NCBI GenBank assembly: GCA_963082975.1
Contig: OY720346.1
Location: 43,873,296-43,937,295 of the forward strand
Reading direction: 5' to 3'
Origin: Labia minor
Lineage: Eukaryota > Arthropoda > Insecta > Dermaptera > Spongiphoridae
Length of the DNA stretch: 64,000 nucleotides
The notes beneath the pieces are model-generated. The model saw only the letters and a program-made list of their open reading frames with translations, did not search any database and was not told the origin of the DNA. Numbering within the stretch: position 1 is the stretch's first letter; each line of letters begins with the position of its first letter. Of the stretch, positions 12,197 to 25,454 are shown piece by piece. The translations under genes and the position numbers were made by a program.

Positions 12197-14298
12197 CCAT
12201 TGATAGTGTATGTGAGTATTATAAAATATTTGATTATTCATTTAACATAAAAACAATTGTTAAATATACATTTTTTATTAAATTATTTATTTTCTCGATT
12301 ATATAAAATGTTAATCATAAAAAAAGAATAAAATGACAAATAAAAAATAAATAAATAAACAATATAAACAAGACTTTGTTTTTATGATTATACTTACTAT
12401 TAATTCAAATTATGTAACATATTTTTGCATATTTTATTATAATTAAAATGTACATATTATAATTAAAAAATAATAAATATAATTGTATAATTAATAATTG
12501 ATTAATATTTATTTATAGATCATTTATTTTATAATTAGTTAATTAATTGAAATTATATGTATTTGGATTGTGAAATTAGGGAAATTTTCAAATTGCTTGA
12601 TTATATTTCAAAATGAAAAAGAGAATTTAGAAAACAGTTCGATTAGTTAGTAAATATTAAAATTGTTAAAGTCTCATTAGAAAACAATATAAACAATTAC
12701 AAATTGATTTATGTAGATAATATTAATTAATTTATTTCCATGTGTTCGTATATTATTATATATATATATATTATCTAGAATGAGTATACTGTACACATAC
12801 AAGTTATTGTTTCTTCTTTATTATTTATATGCATAAATTTAAAAACAATAATAATAATTATTAGTCCTATTATTAGTATTAGTTTTTTTATATATATGAT
12901 TATAACTCAAACATTATTTAAACTTTTATGCTTTGATCTGATAATGATAGTGATTAGGAGTGAGTTGGTGGTAAAGAAAGTGTTATTTGCTCCAGGTAGA
13001 TGTCCGGATTCTCGCTCTAGATCCGTTTTGTCTGTGTCCGGAAACTAACAACCGGATAGTCATGTATTGAACGGACACGGATGGGATATCATTTTTATCC
13101 CTCATCTCCAAAGGGGTTGTTTGAACATTTGCATTTTCCCATGCACGCTCTATCAACTGTGTTGTTTATTATCAATGTCACTGACCTCCTAACACAATTT
13201 CTAAAAAACCAATCAAATGAATTCAACCAGAAAAATAAAAAGTATCGCATCATCATCATCATCAGTTATTTATTGTATTTATTGATTAATGTTTTAAGTA
13301 AAAAAATAAAATTTATGATGATAAATATTAATCTTTATTTATTTATTTATTTTTATTTTTATGTTTTTATTAAGATTAGTTATTATTACAAACACATTAA
13401 AATGGATGGGGAGGTTATTGAAAAAAACATCTAGAATCATATCGAGATAATTCAAAAATATTATTAAATTAATAAATGTATAAATTAATATTCTTAGTAA
13501 AAATCCTATTAAAAATTTTTGGAAAGTATATGGACATTATGACCTATTTGATTAAAGCATTTCGCTTAAGTGAAATTGATTTATTATTTTTTTTTTATTC
13601 AGGATCACAAATTTTTAATAAAATATTTTTATTTGAAAAAACGAAAAACAAAAATTAATTTTTTTTATTCCAGTGTAATAAATATTTCACTAACAATCAG
13701 ATAATTTTAAAATTAAAATCCAAAGAATATTTATAAATTTTAAGATGTTATGAATCAATTTAAAAATTAAATAATCTCTTTTTAAATCCCCTAAGTAAAT
13801 TATGAATATACAATAGAATGAAAATTGATGGCCGAATTTATTTAATAATATTTTGCTTTGCTCTTTCCATGTGAATCGTATTGGTTGATCATTTATGTTT
13901 TAAGGGGCATTTATATATCTCTCTCTCTCTCATTGTTATTTTCATAGCGGAAGGGTACTTGATTTATATTCTAGAAAGAGTTTAGAGCTCTCATCAATAC
14001 AACATGCACTTGGGAATGTAGTTTATCAATACAACATTCTTTTATTTTATTTTTAATATATTTAATATAACTCTAATAAAATAAATATACCATATATTAT
14101 TATTTAACTATTAATTTTATATTTATATCATAGGCTTCTTTTAAAATTTTTTATTTATTAAAATATAAATTTTATTTTTATTTATATAAGAATAATATAT
14201 TAATGTTTTTCTTATATAAATATACAAATCATTTTATTGTGAAAGAATGGTTAATAAGGACATTAAGTCCAAAAAACAAACTTAAGAATAAAAAAAAT
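12197..14298. other. gene-free stretch
   Basis: AT-rich. A less AT-rich patch at about 12950-13200 (TCCGGA and CCGGATAG motifs) carries an unrecognised open frame that turns into low-complexity Tyr/Ile codons, so it is not called. A (TC)n run is at 13918-13930. Confidence 0.4.
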
Positions 14299-14890
14299 CT
14301 GGTGTCTCCACTCGACTATCTCGCAATTTGAATTGGATTAAATAACATATATTAATTTAAATTAAATTAAATTAATTAAATTATAAATTAAAATTAATAA
14401 ATAATATTTATTAAACCAGCGCATGTTTTGCTCTTTGTTGATGGCACTACGTCACGTGTTGGCGCGTGAGATTTGCAGTGTTATAAAATTAATTCTGGTA
14501 CTTTCAATCAAGCTGAAATTCTATATATGGCAGTTTTATACAATTATTAATCATGTGAAAAATTATCAAACATATATCTTTATTTATACGGTCACTTTAG
14601 AAGAAAAAAAATCAAAACGTTGTAGGTAATGACCCTCTTCCGGTTGAGTTACATTTCTCAAAAGTTGATAGAAAACTATGAATTTTGAATAATGTCCATG
14701 TACCAAATTTCATGATTCTAGCTCAAAGTGTTTTTGCGTAATCTTGGTTACATACAATCACACACACACACAGACATTTTTCTCAACCTTAATGAAAATG
14801 ATTCAGGAACCTTCAAAATGTATAAAAACATCAAAATCTCAACATCGGAAATTTTCGTGATCGCAATACTATCTCTGGTGTGAGATAGTA
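14299..14890 (+). repeat. family B repeat, fuller copy
   Basis: Runs from CTGGTGTCTCCACTCGACTA to CTGGTGTGAGATAGTA. Near the ends GACTATCTCGC and the inverse of GAGATAGTA give a short inverted pair. Inside are a CTTCCGGTTGAG module, a CCAAATTTCATGATTCTAGC module and an (AC)n run near 14760-14772. A rearranged relative is at 6718-7190. The layout resembles family C at 60913-61519. Non-coding. Confidence 0.55.
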
Positions 14891-15283
14891 ATTAATAATA
14901 AAGTATTAATTAATAAATATGTTGAGTTGTAAAATACTGAACTACTGAAGTTAACAAAAATTTATATAATAATTTATAATCTGATGGAATTCAATGTGTA
15001 AATTAGCTATATGGCCAATAATATATATAATATATTGTCTAAAAATTTAAGTAATATAATTATATTTTTTAAGGAATATTTATATTTTTATTAAAATAAC
15101 ACATTTAATTCAATTAATTAACTATTATATATTATTATTATATTATTTTATATAAAAGTAGCGCCTCCGATCAAGAAAATCAAGGTAAAGGTAAACGACC
15201 CATTCTACTGAATACGACACCTAATTAATATAACCAACTTGATAGGCGCTGTCCTTGCGTAGGTGAATACGAAAATCAAAGGT

Positions 15284-15314
<31 letters not shown>

Positions 15315-15419
15315 TTATTTATTTATTTATTTATTAGTTGAAGGGTAGATATTTTTATTTATTTGTCCCCTTTAACTAGGAACAAATTTTACTATTTCTA
15401 CTATTAACATATTAATCCT

Positions 15420-15720
15420 CCTTTGTATGTATGAGAGAGAGAGACAGAGAAGAGAGGGAAACCCCGTTGCACTTCGTCCGGCCTAAGATCACCGTTGCGT
15501 GTCTTCTTCCTTTATGCGTTGTCGTTAGCCAAGTCTCTTTCTCTCTCTCTCTTTTGCACCCTCTCTCCTACCTACTTCTTTCTCCTTTCTTTCTTTTTTC
15601 TATCACTCCTTTCTGACTCACTCTTTATACTTTAAAAAGAAAGAAAGCCGTTGGCCGTCGTTCGTAGCGGCGTGGCTGGCTGGTTGGTTGACTTTGAAAA
15701 TCTTTGAATGCCAATCACAT
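15420..15720 (-). promoter_or_regulatory. GC-richer pyrimidine-rich patch, possible alternative promoter or 5' exon
   Basis: This patch stands out from its AT-rich surroundings, with (GA)n and (CT)n tracts and a GC-rich part at 15645-15685. On the minus strand a TATAAAG box (about 15624-15630) is followed by GAGTGAGTCAG and purine-rich sequence with GTAGGT donor-like sites. It lies about 5.5 kb upstream of the TEP/CD109 signal exon on the correct strand. Inference only; it may be just a low-complexity island. Confidence 0.2.
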
Positions 15721-18417
15721 AAAACACGGTATATATATATATATCTTTGGTGCAATACAGTAATTGGAAACAAAATATTATAATTTCTTATCAATTTTTA
15801 ATTTTATATTTTTTTTTAATAACTAAGATATAATACAAACGTAGTGAAAAAATTAAAATTGAAGAAAATCATTCTCTATCGAATTAATTATCTTTTAGTT
15901 ATTGTAAATTAATTTTACATTTGATAATATTATCTACTTATGTAATCATTTACCAAAAGAATACATGTAAAACAAAATATAAAATAAATTTTAAAGATTG
16001 ATGATTAGTTCAGGCATGTGCAAAATACCGCCTATTTTTATTATCTATAATATTGTTATAATAAATATCCCCCCCGTTCAGAATTTCAAAATAATTTTCT
16101 TTTTAAAGATGCCTAAAAAAACGAATAATCTCTTTGAATGTGAGTGGTTGGACTAAAGTCAAAATTACAAATGATTTTGTTATTGAAATTTTATATTAAA
16201 TATATATCTTTGTCTGTTGTGATAAATTTATCCGGATAATTGTATTTATAGAATGAATTCAAATTGAATCACTTTTAAGGGAGAGGAAAGGTGTCGAATT
16301 TCCTACCTTTAATTTTTGGTATATATAGATTTTATTGAAATTCTGTTTAAAAATTGTTAAACAACGATTAATTTTTAAATACAATCAAGAAATTCTAAAC
16401 TATAGAGATCAAAAATCAAAAACAAAAACATTTTATTTATAATTTTGGTAATATTCTATATTTATTATATTTTAAATTAATTTTTTGTTTTTTGCTTATT
16501 TAATTTTTATTTATTTTTTTACTATTTTTAAACGTTGTTAATATAAATGATTCCCTTGTCTTTTAAAAATAAATACAAAATTTTTAGACACGAAATGCAA
16601 TTTAATATCATATTTGTTTTCCATTCCGCCGTTTTGATTTATGTTCCATGTGTCTGTATTATTATTAGATTTACGCAAGTTAGATACGCAAAGAATGATA
16701 AATTGGAATTTTTTTTATCTTATAGATGGATAATTTTCCTTATTAAAATCATTATAATGATTAATGAATTATATAAAAAAATATAATTTAAAAAAATATT
16801 ATTTTATTACGATACGTAGAAATGAGTATAGCAACCACATCCTATGTATTTATAAGCCACTGAATATCTCTATTCATTCTATATATATATACATGTATGC
16901 ATATATATCTATATATTAACACAAAGTCAAAAATCACCAACCGATTCATCCATGATCCCAAAATCGACTCTTGGTTGCAGAGACTAAGATCAGAATGCCA
17001 AAAAATTCCCTCTTATATAAACTCTCTTAAAAAGGGCGCCGAAATGGGCGCCAAAACGATGAGACCCAAATCTGACAATTAAACATGAAAATAACTCGGA
17101 AATAATTTCTCATAATAAATAAAAACTTTCACAAATACTTAAACGAACAAATATATATATATATATAACTTAGCCTTATCTAGTACTGCATTTTCAAGGG
17201 CTGAATAAGTTGGTTTTTATGGAAAGCAAGTGAGAAGTGAGATTTGGATTTGAAAATGCCTTTACAAAATTTCCACTTTCTCATTCAAAAAGATACTAAA
17301 AAATTAAAATATAATAAAGAAACTAATGAATTTAAATCTTTCTAATTGTCGGTATCATTAACATAGTGAATTGGCCACCTCCCTTGTTATCTATTAACAA
17401 AATCTTTAATTAAACAGAAGCCTGTCCACATTCTCTTTTATAATTTTATATCTTGATGGTTTTTAATAACAATTTGGTGTTAATCTTTAATTATTTAATT
17501 ATTTTTATTCACAGTTTATTTCTGATGAATGAATCTATTAAAAGAATATTACTTTCACTTACGAGTATATATATAAATTCTATTAATAAAATTGGATATT
17601 TCAAAAGAAATTACTCTCTCATTCAGAGGGAAATATGGGGGCAAGGTGCTTCCTCCTTAGAATTGTTATACTTGCATTTATAATTAACAATTTTAAAATC
17701 AAATAATTTTTACAATTAAATCTGATAAAGAAATCTTTTATTCTTATTTTATTGAAAATTTTGTTTATTTTATAAAGAAAATAAATTGATATATCAGTAA
17801 AAAATTTTTAAAAAATTGAAAAAAAATCTAATTAATATTTTGTGATTGAAGACCAAAGGATGTGACTATAGTGTGTCTATATAGTTCTGGTCCACCAAAC
17901 TTTTAATTATAGTTAAGGAAAGATTAAATCATAATAAATGGTTTGAATGGTCATAACTCACAAAAGACAAATAAAAAATATCAGAGATCTCTTTAAATTA
18001 CGAAGCTATAAAAATTATCTGCTTTGTATAAATTTTTAATATTATGTATTATATACATGATAGTTTAATTGAACTCATTCTAATGCTCGTTTACATTTCC
18101 TTGAGAAAAATTTATGATTATATGTACTTGTTTACATTATAAGAATGAGTGACAGCTAACAAGAGCATGTTTTGTTATATGAATACTTTACTAATTCGAA
18201 TTTCGAAAACAACAAATTGATCAAGTGAATGAGGAGGGGGTTATAGATTTTATAATTATATTATATAGAAGTTGTTTCGAATTCAACAGAAATAAAATTA
18301 TCATTTTCAAATTAGTAAAAATAATAGAATATCTGAAAATAAATCTGATAATAATATTAACAAATAGCAAAAATGTATATATACATTAATTCTTTTTTTT
18401 TTTTTGAGAGTTGTTAC
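15721..18417. other. gene-free stretch
   Basis: Mostly AT-rich. At 16915-17085 is a less AT-rich segment with a direct repeat GGGCGCC..ATGGGCGCC and a TATATAAA box; no gene could be assigned. (TA)n runs at about 16880-16915 and 17150-17167. Confidence 0.4.
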
Positions 18418-18947
18418 AAATTTTGGTAATTGTTTACAAAAAGGAAGCTTCAGTGATTTGGATGAAACTTTGCCAGTGAATTCCTTTTCTAATTCCAAAT
18501 AAACTTTCCTTATGCAATATTTCTCGGTCTCTTCTACTTTACGAGATAAAAATTATTAAAATTTGACATATAAACTAGTTATGAATGAGCAGCCATTTAA
18601 TAATGTTTATTGATTAATTCACTAATTATTCACTTATTATCGGTTTTTTTTGGTTCGGTTTGGTTATATAAAAATTATTTAATTAATTAATTTTTTAATT
18701 TTCATAGAACCAAAGCAAAAAAACAGAAAATTAGTGGACCCCTCTGCTGGTCAAATGAATAAAACATGATGGCTAAATAGAATACTACTGGATTTATATG
18801 CAAATTTTAATAATGTTTATCTCGTAAACAAAAAGAGACCGAGAAAAATTTTATATGAAGTTTCTTTGGAATTAAACAAGGAACCTAGAGGTAAAGTTTC
18901 ATCCAAATCCCTGTAGCTTCCCGTTTCATAAACAATTATCCAAATTT
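18418..18947. mobile_element. long-inverted-repeat (foldback) element, copy 2
   Basis: Ends AAATTTTGGTAATTGTTTA and, inverted, AAATTTGGATAATTGTTTA, continuing inward through GGAAGCTTCAG versus GGAAGCTACAG and GATTTGGATGAAACTTT on both sides. The interior matches copy 1 (8804-9331). An ORF at the left end comes from the inverted repeat and is not a gene. Confidence 0.65.
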
Positions 18948-21149
18948 TTTATTTTGAATTTTATAAAAAAAGTAGAATTATAAAAAAAATATTTTTATAA
19001 AATTGAATAAGAGAAATGAATGTGGGCGATTGAAGTAGACATACTAGGAGTAACAATTCGTGATCGTGATTGACCTAATTTCTTTTCATAAATAATTGGT
19101 TCATTTCATTTGATTATGTTTTTTTTAAATAAAACATTTATATATTTTTCTGGGTTTTTTTTTTCATCAAAATGAAAGTTTTTTTCATTCAATCACATAA
19201 TTCTGCTGTTGCTATTGCTGATGCTGATGCTCTTACTCCTCCCATGATTCGTTATTATAAAAATATTCAAGTGTAATACCTAGTATTTGGTATAAATGAG
19301 TCATTTTAATTTAGGGAAATCCATCAGCGTAGTATACTTTCATCATCATAAATGGATGAATTAATAAACTTAGAAAGTCATGCAGCGAGTCATTGAAATA
19401 AAATGTGAAATTAATTTTATAAATAGGATTTTAATTATATTTATATTAATTTTAGTAATAGAGAGAGAAAAAAAATAGTTATTTCTTAAATAGGTGAATA
19501 TAATATATGAAATGGAGAGAGATTGATATATATTTCAATAAAATAATATATATATATATATATATATATATTGTAAAATAATATGGAACTCTTAATATAA
19601 ATGTATAAATTAATGAATTTTTGCATGGCACTATTTAACTGAGGAGTTTTCTTATTTTCTTCCACCACCATCCAATCTTGGACATCTCTTAATTCCCATA
19701 CATCGATGATTGTATCGTGCCCACGCTGGCTTTCCCACCCACCCACACTCTGGACCAAATACAACAACATGTATCGATGATTCAGATCTCTATTTGGAGA
19801 GGTTAAAGTAAAAAACAAATTCGACTATACAACTTTCATTTAAGATATTCGATATCAAAGAAAATAATCCAATGAAATTTAACAATAATCATTAATCTTT
19901 TATTGGTAAAAATTTATAATGAAATCCTCCACTTAGAGGAATATTTTAAAATATATTTTGTCTTTAGTATTTTATAATAATTATTTTTTTTTAAAAAAAA
20001 ATCAATTATTAACCATTTTAAATTTTAAATTCAGATTTTTGTTGAATCTTTTGGATAAAAATTGATTTGTATCAGTTTCTAGTAATAATAGATAAAATTT
20101 TAATAATTATTATATTTAAGATTAAAAAGAAAATTATATAATAAAAAAATATTTCTTTTATCTAATAAAAAATATAATAATTTTGTTAAAATATGTAGAT
20201 TATATAAATTCATAGATTGAATTGTAGATAGAAAAAAGAATGAAAATTTCTTTTCTTCATCTTTTATTTTACTTTTGCTATCTTGAAGTGAATACGAATG
20301 AAGAAGCAACGGTATTAGCAACTTCTCCCGTTATTAGAGCCGCTCACCTGTACATCATTTATTTATTATAGTAGTATCCCCCCATCCCCTTAAAGATAAT
20401 TTCATATTCCTCTAAAAGATAGATACCCTTTCATACATTTAAATAATAATTCAGACCACCTTTGGCGCTTTTCGCACTTAGACTGGGGGCTCAACCAAAA
20501 GAGTAATAGTTTAATATTTTACTAAGTCTATATATATACATAATATAAATATAGATATAGATATAGATATATGTTTGTTTTCCATTTAATTTGTCTTCAT
20601 TAATTAATATTAAAGTATTATTTTTTTTAATTTTTATCGCGCGATTCTTTTTTTATTTTTATTATACATTAAAATTAAAACAAAAATGTAAGTTTAAAAT
20701 TATAATCTATAATAAGAAAATAAAAATTATTTTATTGGAAAAAAATAAAAGAGAATATAAAATTATAAGTATATAAAATCTATCATAGTAAAGGATTGGA
20801 TCAAAATATATTCTAATATTTAGAGGTGATAAAGCTCGGCTCCTATGAAAGGAAATTTTGTTTTCTGAGTCACCGCAGAGCTATTTTTTATTCTGAATAT
20901 ATATATATAGTATATAATGATTTATATACACATGAATAGCTCTACATGAGAATATATAATGAAATAAAGTTGAAGTCTTCTCAACCCACCCTAATATCCT
21001 CCCTATATAAAAATCTCTGTTAAAATTTATTTAAAAAAATTTGACAAACATTTATTACCCATATGATCCAAAAAAATTATAATTATAATGTTATATTCTT
21101 ATTTTTTATTAAATATATCTATAATTATATCTATTTCTATATATCAGCA
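18948..21149. other. gene-free stretch with one unassigned coding-like island
   Basis: At 19600-19810 the composition rises and the minus strand reads VQSVGGWESQRGHDTIIDVW then ELRDVQDWMVVEEN, preceded by an acceptor-like CCAAATAG/AG. I do not recognise it. At about 20458-20505 a GGCGCTTTTCGCA.. GGGGGCTC piece resembles the GC-rich hairpin repeat at 31574-31618. The rest is AT-rich. Confidence 0.35.
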
Positions 21150-21360
21150 CCGAATAAAAGGGTGGGCAAGCTGGACGACTAGCCGGGCGCCAAATTTTGA
21201 AGGGCGTCGATATAAAAATAAAATATATTTAATAAATATACATTCATTATTTTTGTGTAATTTTGATTTTTTGTCTTTTTACTATTTTTTAATTTGCATT
21301 AAATTTGTATATTCTTGAATGAACGGGCGTCAAATTTTGTTTTGCCCGGGGCGCTCAAAA
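21150..21360 (+). mobile_element. decayed hAT-like element
   Basis: Contains GGGTGGGCAAGCTGGACGA.. GGGCGCCAAATTTTGAAGGG and, near the right end, GGGCGTCAAATTTTG and GCCCGGGGCGCTC. The GGGCGCCAAATTT core is shared with the hAT element at 38432-38723. No target duplication was recognised, so it is decayed or truncated. Confidence 0.4.
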
Positions 21361-22852
21361 TCCAAATTACTTTGTACATTTCTTTATTTCATATTTTTTA
21401 TATAACTAATTTCAATTTTCCAGACAACTTTATCAAATTTTTGTTTCCATAAAAACCATTCTTGTATTAATAGAAGTATTTAACAAAAATAGATAAACAT
21501 AATTTGGGCATAATTTGATTTAAAACACTATCATAAATTCAAATTTTATTATTCGATAATAAGATTAAAAAATAACAGTTTTAGATTAAATTAAATGTAT
21601 TAAAGTATTATGGATTATAACAAATGGTCCAAGTATTATTAATAATTTAACATAAAATTTAACAGGGAAAGTAGCTTATCTAAGCTATATACAAATATAT
21701 ATATATGAGTGTTTGGAAAGAAGTATTTTATTGAATACGTTTGTTGTTAATAGAAGAGAAACGTTAAAAAACACGGTTCTGGTTCAAGACAAAAGCATCA
21801 TTTAGAAGTCATTTCAATCATTATACAACTTTCATTCAAATTCATTCATTTTTATGTATTTATAGCGCTCTATTTCATTTTTTCATTTATTTATTTATTT
21901 TACAAAAAAAGTGAAAATTTTTCATTGCTACTATTGAGTAAAAATTTAAATAACTATAGCTTTACATCTAATAAATTTAAATATCAAAAGGAAAATTATA
22001 TAGCGAACAATTAATAGCAAATTAAAATATAAAAGTGGAATTTTATATAAAGATCCTTCATCAATCATTTAAAAGTGTAAATTTTTTTCTTAAGGGGATA
22101 CTACGAGAACGTCTTTACTATTATCCAATAGTAAACTAAGAATAAAATCGGAAATGGTATTTTTCTAAATAAATTCCACTCATCGAGTAATATAATTTAT
22201 ATTCAAATTAAAGAGATTAAAATAAAATCCAAAAGATTTTTTTATTATAAAACCTCTTGAAATCTCGAAAGTAAATCTAAATTTCATTTGGATTTTTTTT
22301 TATTTGAATTTGTAACAAAGGGGTTGTAAAAAGTACATTATTGAATTTATTTGAAATCTCAATAAATGTTTATAACCCCCTAAAATTTAGACTCACATAA
22401 ATTTTTTTTTTTATTTTTTATAAAATTTTTAAAAACTAAAATTATCTATCATTTATGTATTATTATATTTATTATATTTTTATTATAATTTTGTTAGTAT
22501 AATGAAAAAGAAAATTTTTAATATAAATTAAAAAATAAGATTAAATGAATTAAGGGGCTGAAAATAAATATAAAAACCATTCATTAATTTCTTATATTTT
22601 TTCTAATTATTTTGTTTATTTTATTATATTAAAGTGTATCTAAATTTAAGAAAAATAAGAAAGAAATTTCTTCTACTCCACTCCTCATAATCATCCCCCA
22701 TCCTCACAACCACTATCATGTGCAGGTGTCTTGAAGAGGGTATACAGGTGGTGGTGTGTATAAATAAAGGACAAGGACAAGGGCAAGGGAACACCAACAA
22801 CAGCAGCCGGTGAACGTGACATGTGAAAGGGCGGATGAGCTCACTCCCTTAC
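21361..22852. other. gene-free stretch
   Basis: AT-rich to about 22660, then less AT-rich as it approaches the candidate first exon. A TATAAATAAAGG on the plus strand near 22760 is noted but has no gene attached. Confidence 0.4.
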
Positions 22853-23097
22853 CTTTCTTCTAAAAAACAGCTGCCTCTCTCTTTCTTTCTTCTAAATAGC
22901 CAAACCAAATGTTTTTTTTTAACTTCTTGCAATCCACACAAATACAAGAGATAACACTCTTAGATTGATGGGAAATAGAACGCAGGGTAGAGACGGGAAA
23001 GGAGGAAGGGACTGAGTGAAGGGGTTAGAAAAAAAAAGGTCACAGGTATGAATTACTATGATGCTGCCTGCCTGCTTGGCAGCGCGTCTTAAACTGA
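22853..23097 (-). promoter_or_regulatory. candidate transcription start and noncoding first exon of the TEP/CD109 gene
   Basis: Seen: on the minus strand a perfect arthropod initiator TCAGTT (23097-23092, start at about 23095), then 243 bases without AT-rich decay, then a strong donor GAAAG/GTAAGGG at 22852. The surrounding 22.7-23.3 kb is less AT-rich and pyrimidine-rich. Inferred: this exon splices to the acceptor at 10170, just before the signal-peptide ATG, across 12.7 kb. No other minus-strand gene lies between. A downstream element near +28 (GGCAGC) matches the usual consensus only partly. Confidence 0.35.
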
Positions 23098-23439
23098 AGC
23101 GAAGCGATGAAACAATCCTCCTCCTCCTCTTCTACCATATAACATAGAGAGAATAGAAGGAGAAAATGTCTATATGTGTGGTGGGAGGGGAGGGGGAGGG
23201 AGAGAAAAAGAGGAAGGAATAAGGTAAAAAATGGATGATGCTCACAACCAGGTGGCGCTTATATTATGGAATTGGTCATCTTTAGAGAGAGAGAGATTTA
23301 TTACAAGAGAATTGAGATTGGAGAAGAGAAAGAATATAGATTATGTATATAATACAATTATAATATTCAATTCAATTGGACTATTTATTCTTTATTTCAT
23401 TCTTAAATAACATTTTTTCATATTTAATTAAAAATTAAA

Positions 23440-23592
23440 CTTCAGCGGGTTCACATCGCATGAGGAAATTGGGAAAAAATAGGAATTGGATAGAGGAAAT
23501 TCAAGATAAAGATATTTGAAGGGAGTGTGATTGTTGCGTCCCGGCTAAGAACTTTCGAACTCAGTAGTACACCAAAGGTAGATTGATAGTTA
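23440..23592 (+). pseudogene. 3' end of an RTE-like non-LTR retrotransposon
   Basis: The last part (GTGTGATTGTTGCG.. GCTAAGAACTTTCGAACTC.. GTAGATTGATAG) matches the end of the longer copy at 24078-25231, which has GTGTGGTTGCTGCG.. CCAAGAACTTTCGAGTTCC and ends AGATAGATAG. Heavily 5'-truncated, dead. Confidence 0.6.
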
Positions 23593-24077
23593 AGATGTCT
23601 TCCTTTTTGATATATTCGATGCGAGAAAAGGATATTAATATTAAGAGATATTTTGAATGATGTTTTCATAACTTAAACATTAAATACATATGATAGATAT
23701 TATATAATGAATTGCAAACATAATTTCTATTTGTGAAAAAACTATAAATATTAATTTCATATATATATTTTTATAATTTATATAATAATAATTTTCAAAG
23801 TAAACAATAATAATTTTTAAAAAAAAATATTAAAAATTGAATTTTTCATAGATTTTTAAATAAAATGAAAAACTTTTTATATGTTTGTATTAAATAATAT
23901 TTTCCTTTGAGAATTTAAAAATTTAATTTATGTGAATGTAAAAGTAAAGATTAATAATAATATTCAAATAATTTTGTTATCGAATTATTGAATATCAGCT
24001 AAAATATATTTTTCCCCTTCCAGTTATGCAACCAATTTGCCAAAGGAATAGGAATTTACAAGCAACACGATGCAATG

Positions 24078-25231
24078 TTAAGCATATGACTTAATAGACC
24101 GGGAAAAACTTTTTCAAATCTTGATCTTAATGGGAATTCCAAAATGTTAAGCATATGACTTAATAGATCGGGAAAAACTTTTTCAAATCTTGATCTTAAT
24201 GGGAATTCCAAAAAACTAGTACGTATGATTCAAATTTATATTGTAGGTAGTAAAGGAAGAGTAAGATGCGGGAATCATCTATCAGAAACTTTCGAAATTC
24301 GGATGGGTTTGGTTAAAACAAGGAGACGCATTATCACCAATTTTATTTAATTTAGTTCTGGAATATGTAATTAGACAAATTGGGGAAAAATCAAACGGAA
24401 TAGAACTAAACAAAAACATTCAAGTATTAGGTTACGCAGACGACTTAAATATAATAGGAGATTCGGCAATTGTAATTAAAGATAGCGTAGAAAAATTAAT
24501 CGAAGCAGGAAAAGAGGTGGGGCTGGAAATAAATATTGCTAAGACAAAGTATTTAGTAACAGAGAGGAATAGTATTAACACACAAAGTCTTAACATACAA
24601 AATATAGAATTTGAAAATGTAGAAAAATTTAAATACTTAGGTTCTGTAATAACGAAAGATAATAATATTCGAGAAGAGTTTAAAGCGAGGTTACAATCTG
24701 GAAGCGCCTGTTATCATGCCGTCAAGGGGCTTATCGCGTCAAAATTATTATCAAAGAGGATAAAAATTAAAATATATAAAACAATTATTTTACCGGTTGT
24801 ATTATATGGGTGTGAGGCATGGTCTATGACCTTAGGAGACGAGAATAGATTTAGAGTATTTGAGAATAGGATTCTGCGAAGCATTTATGGGCTAAAGAAA
24901 GATGAGGTCACCGGAGACTGCATAACGAGGAATTGCATGACCTCTGCGATATAGTTAGAATTATAAAATCGAGAAGGCTGCGGTGGGCAGGACACGTGGC
25001 TAGAATGGGGGAAGAAAGAATGGCGAAAATTATATTGGGGGGGGGAGACCGAGTGGGAAACGCCTGCTTGGAAGACCAAGGACGCGGTGGGTGGATAATG
25101 TAGAAAGGGACGTGAGAGAGATGGGAGAGGGTAGGGATTGGAGGGTTGTGGCTCAGAATAGGGACACTTGGAGAAGTGTGGTTGCTGCGGCCAAGAACTT
25201 TCGAGTTCCGTAGAGCCACAGAGATAGATAG
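24078..25231 (+). mobile_element. 5'-truncated RTE-like endonuclease/reverse-transcriptase retrotransposon
   Basis: Flanked by a 14-base target duplication AACACGATGCAATG (24064-24077 and 25232-25245). The plus strand encodes AYDLIDREKLFQILI, then QGDALSPILFNLVLEY, then LGYADDLNIIGDS with the YADD catalytic box, then YLGSVITKDNNIREE, VVLYGCEAWSMTL, RRLRWAGHVARMGEE and GRPRTRWVDNVERD, with a stop after KNFRVP. This is the C-terminal half of an insect endonuclease-reverse transcriptase. It is broken by an insertion near 24310, a frame change near 24925 and another at a G run near 25040. The first 69 bases are duplicated in tandem (24074 and 24143). The 3' end is AGATAGATAG rather than poly(A). 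Confidence 0.85.
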
Positions 25232-25380
25232 AACACGATGCAATGAAAACAATCAAATAGGTTTAGAATTAATTAAATATAATATATATTTTGCATTTCT
25301 TGTATTTATTTATTTCGTTTATTTACTCTGTAATGTAATATAAAAATATTATCTTGAATGTAATGTAATCTTTAATTTAT

Positions 25381-25387
25381 ATTATAT

Positions 25388-25452
<65 letters not shown>
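25381..25452. repeat. (TA)n microsatellite
   Basis: About 70 bases of nearly pure TA with a few AA/TT breaks, between the retrotransposon and the 3' end of IFT46. Confidence 0.9.

Positions 25453-25454
<2 letters not shown>

Noticed and set aside
13081..13434. Plus-strand open frame of 117 codons
   Set aside because: Begins in a mixed patch, then becomes Ile/Tyr/Lys low complexity from AT-rich DNA; no recognisable motif.
17010..17090. TATATAAA box with GGGCGCC direct repeats as a promoter
   Set aside because: No gene start downstream on either strand; could be chance in this composition.
24885..25256. Minus-strand open frames of 114-123 codons
   Set aside because: They lie antisense to the retrotransposon coding region and are Ser/Pro-rich because of its codon use; shadows.
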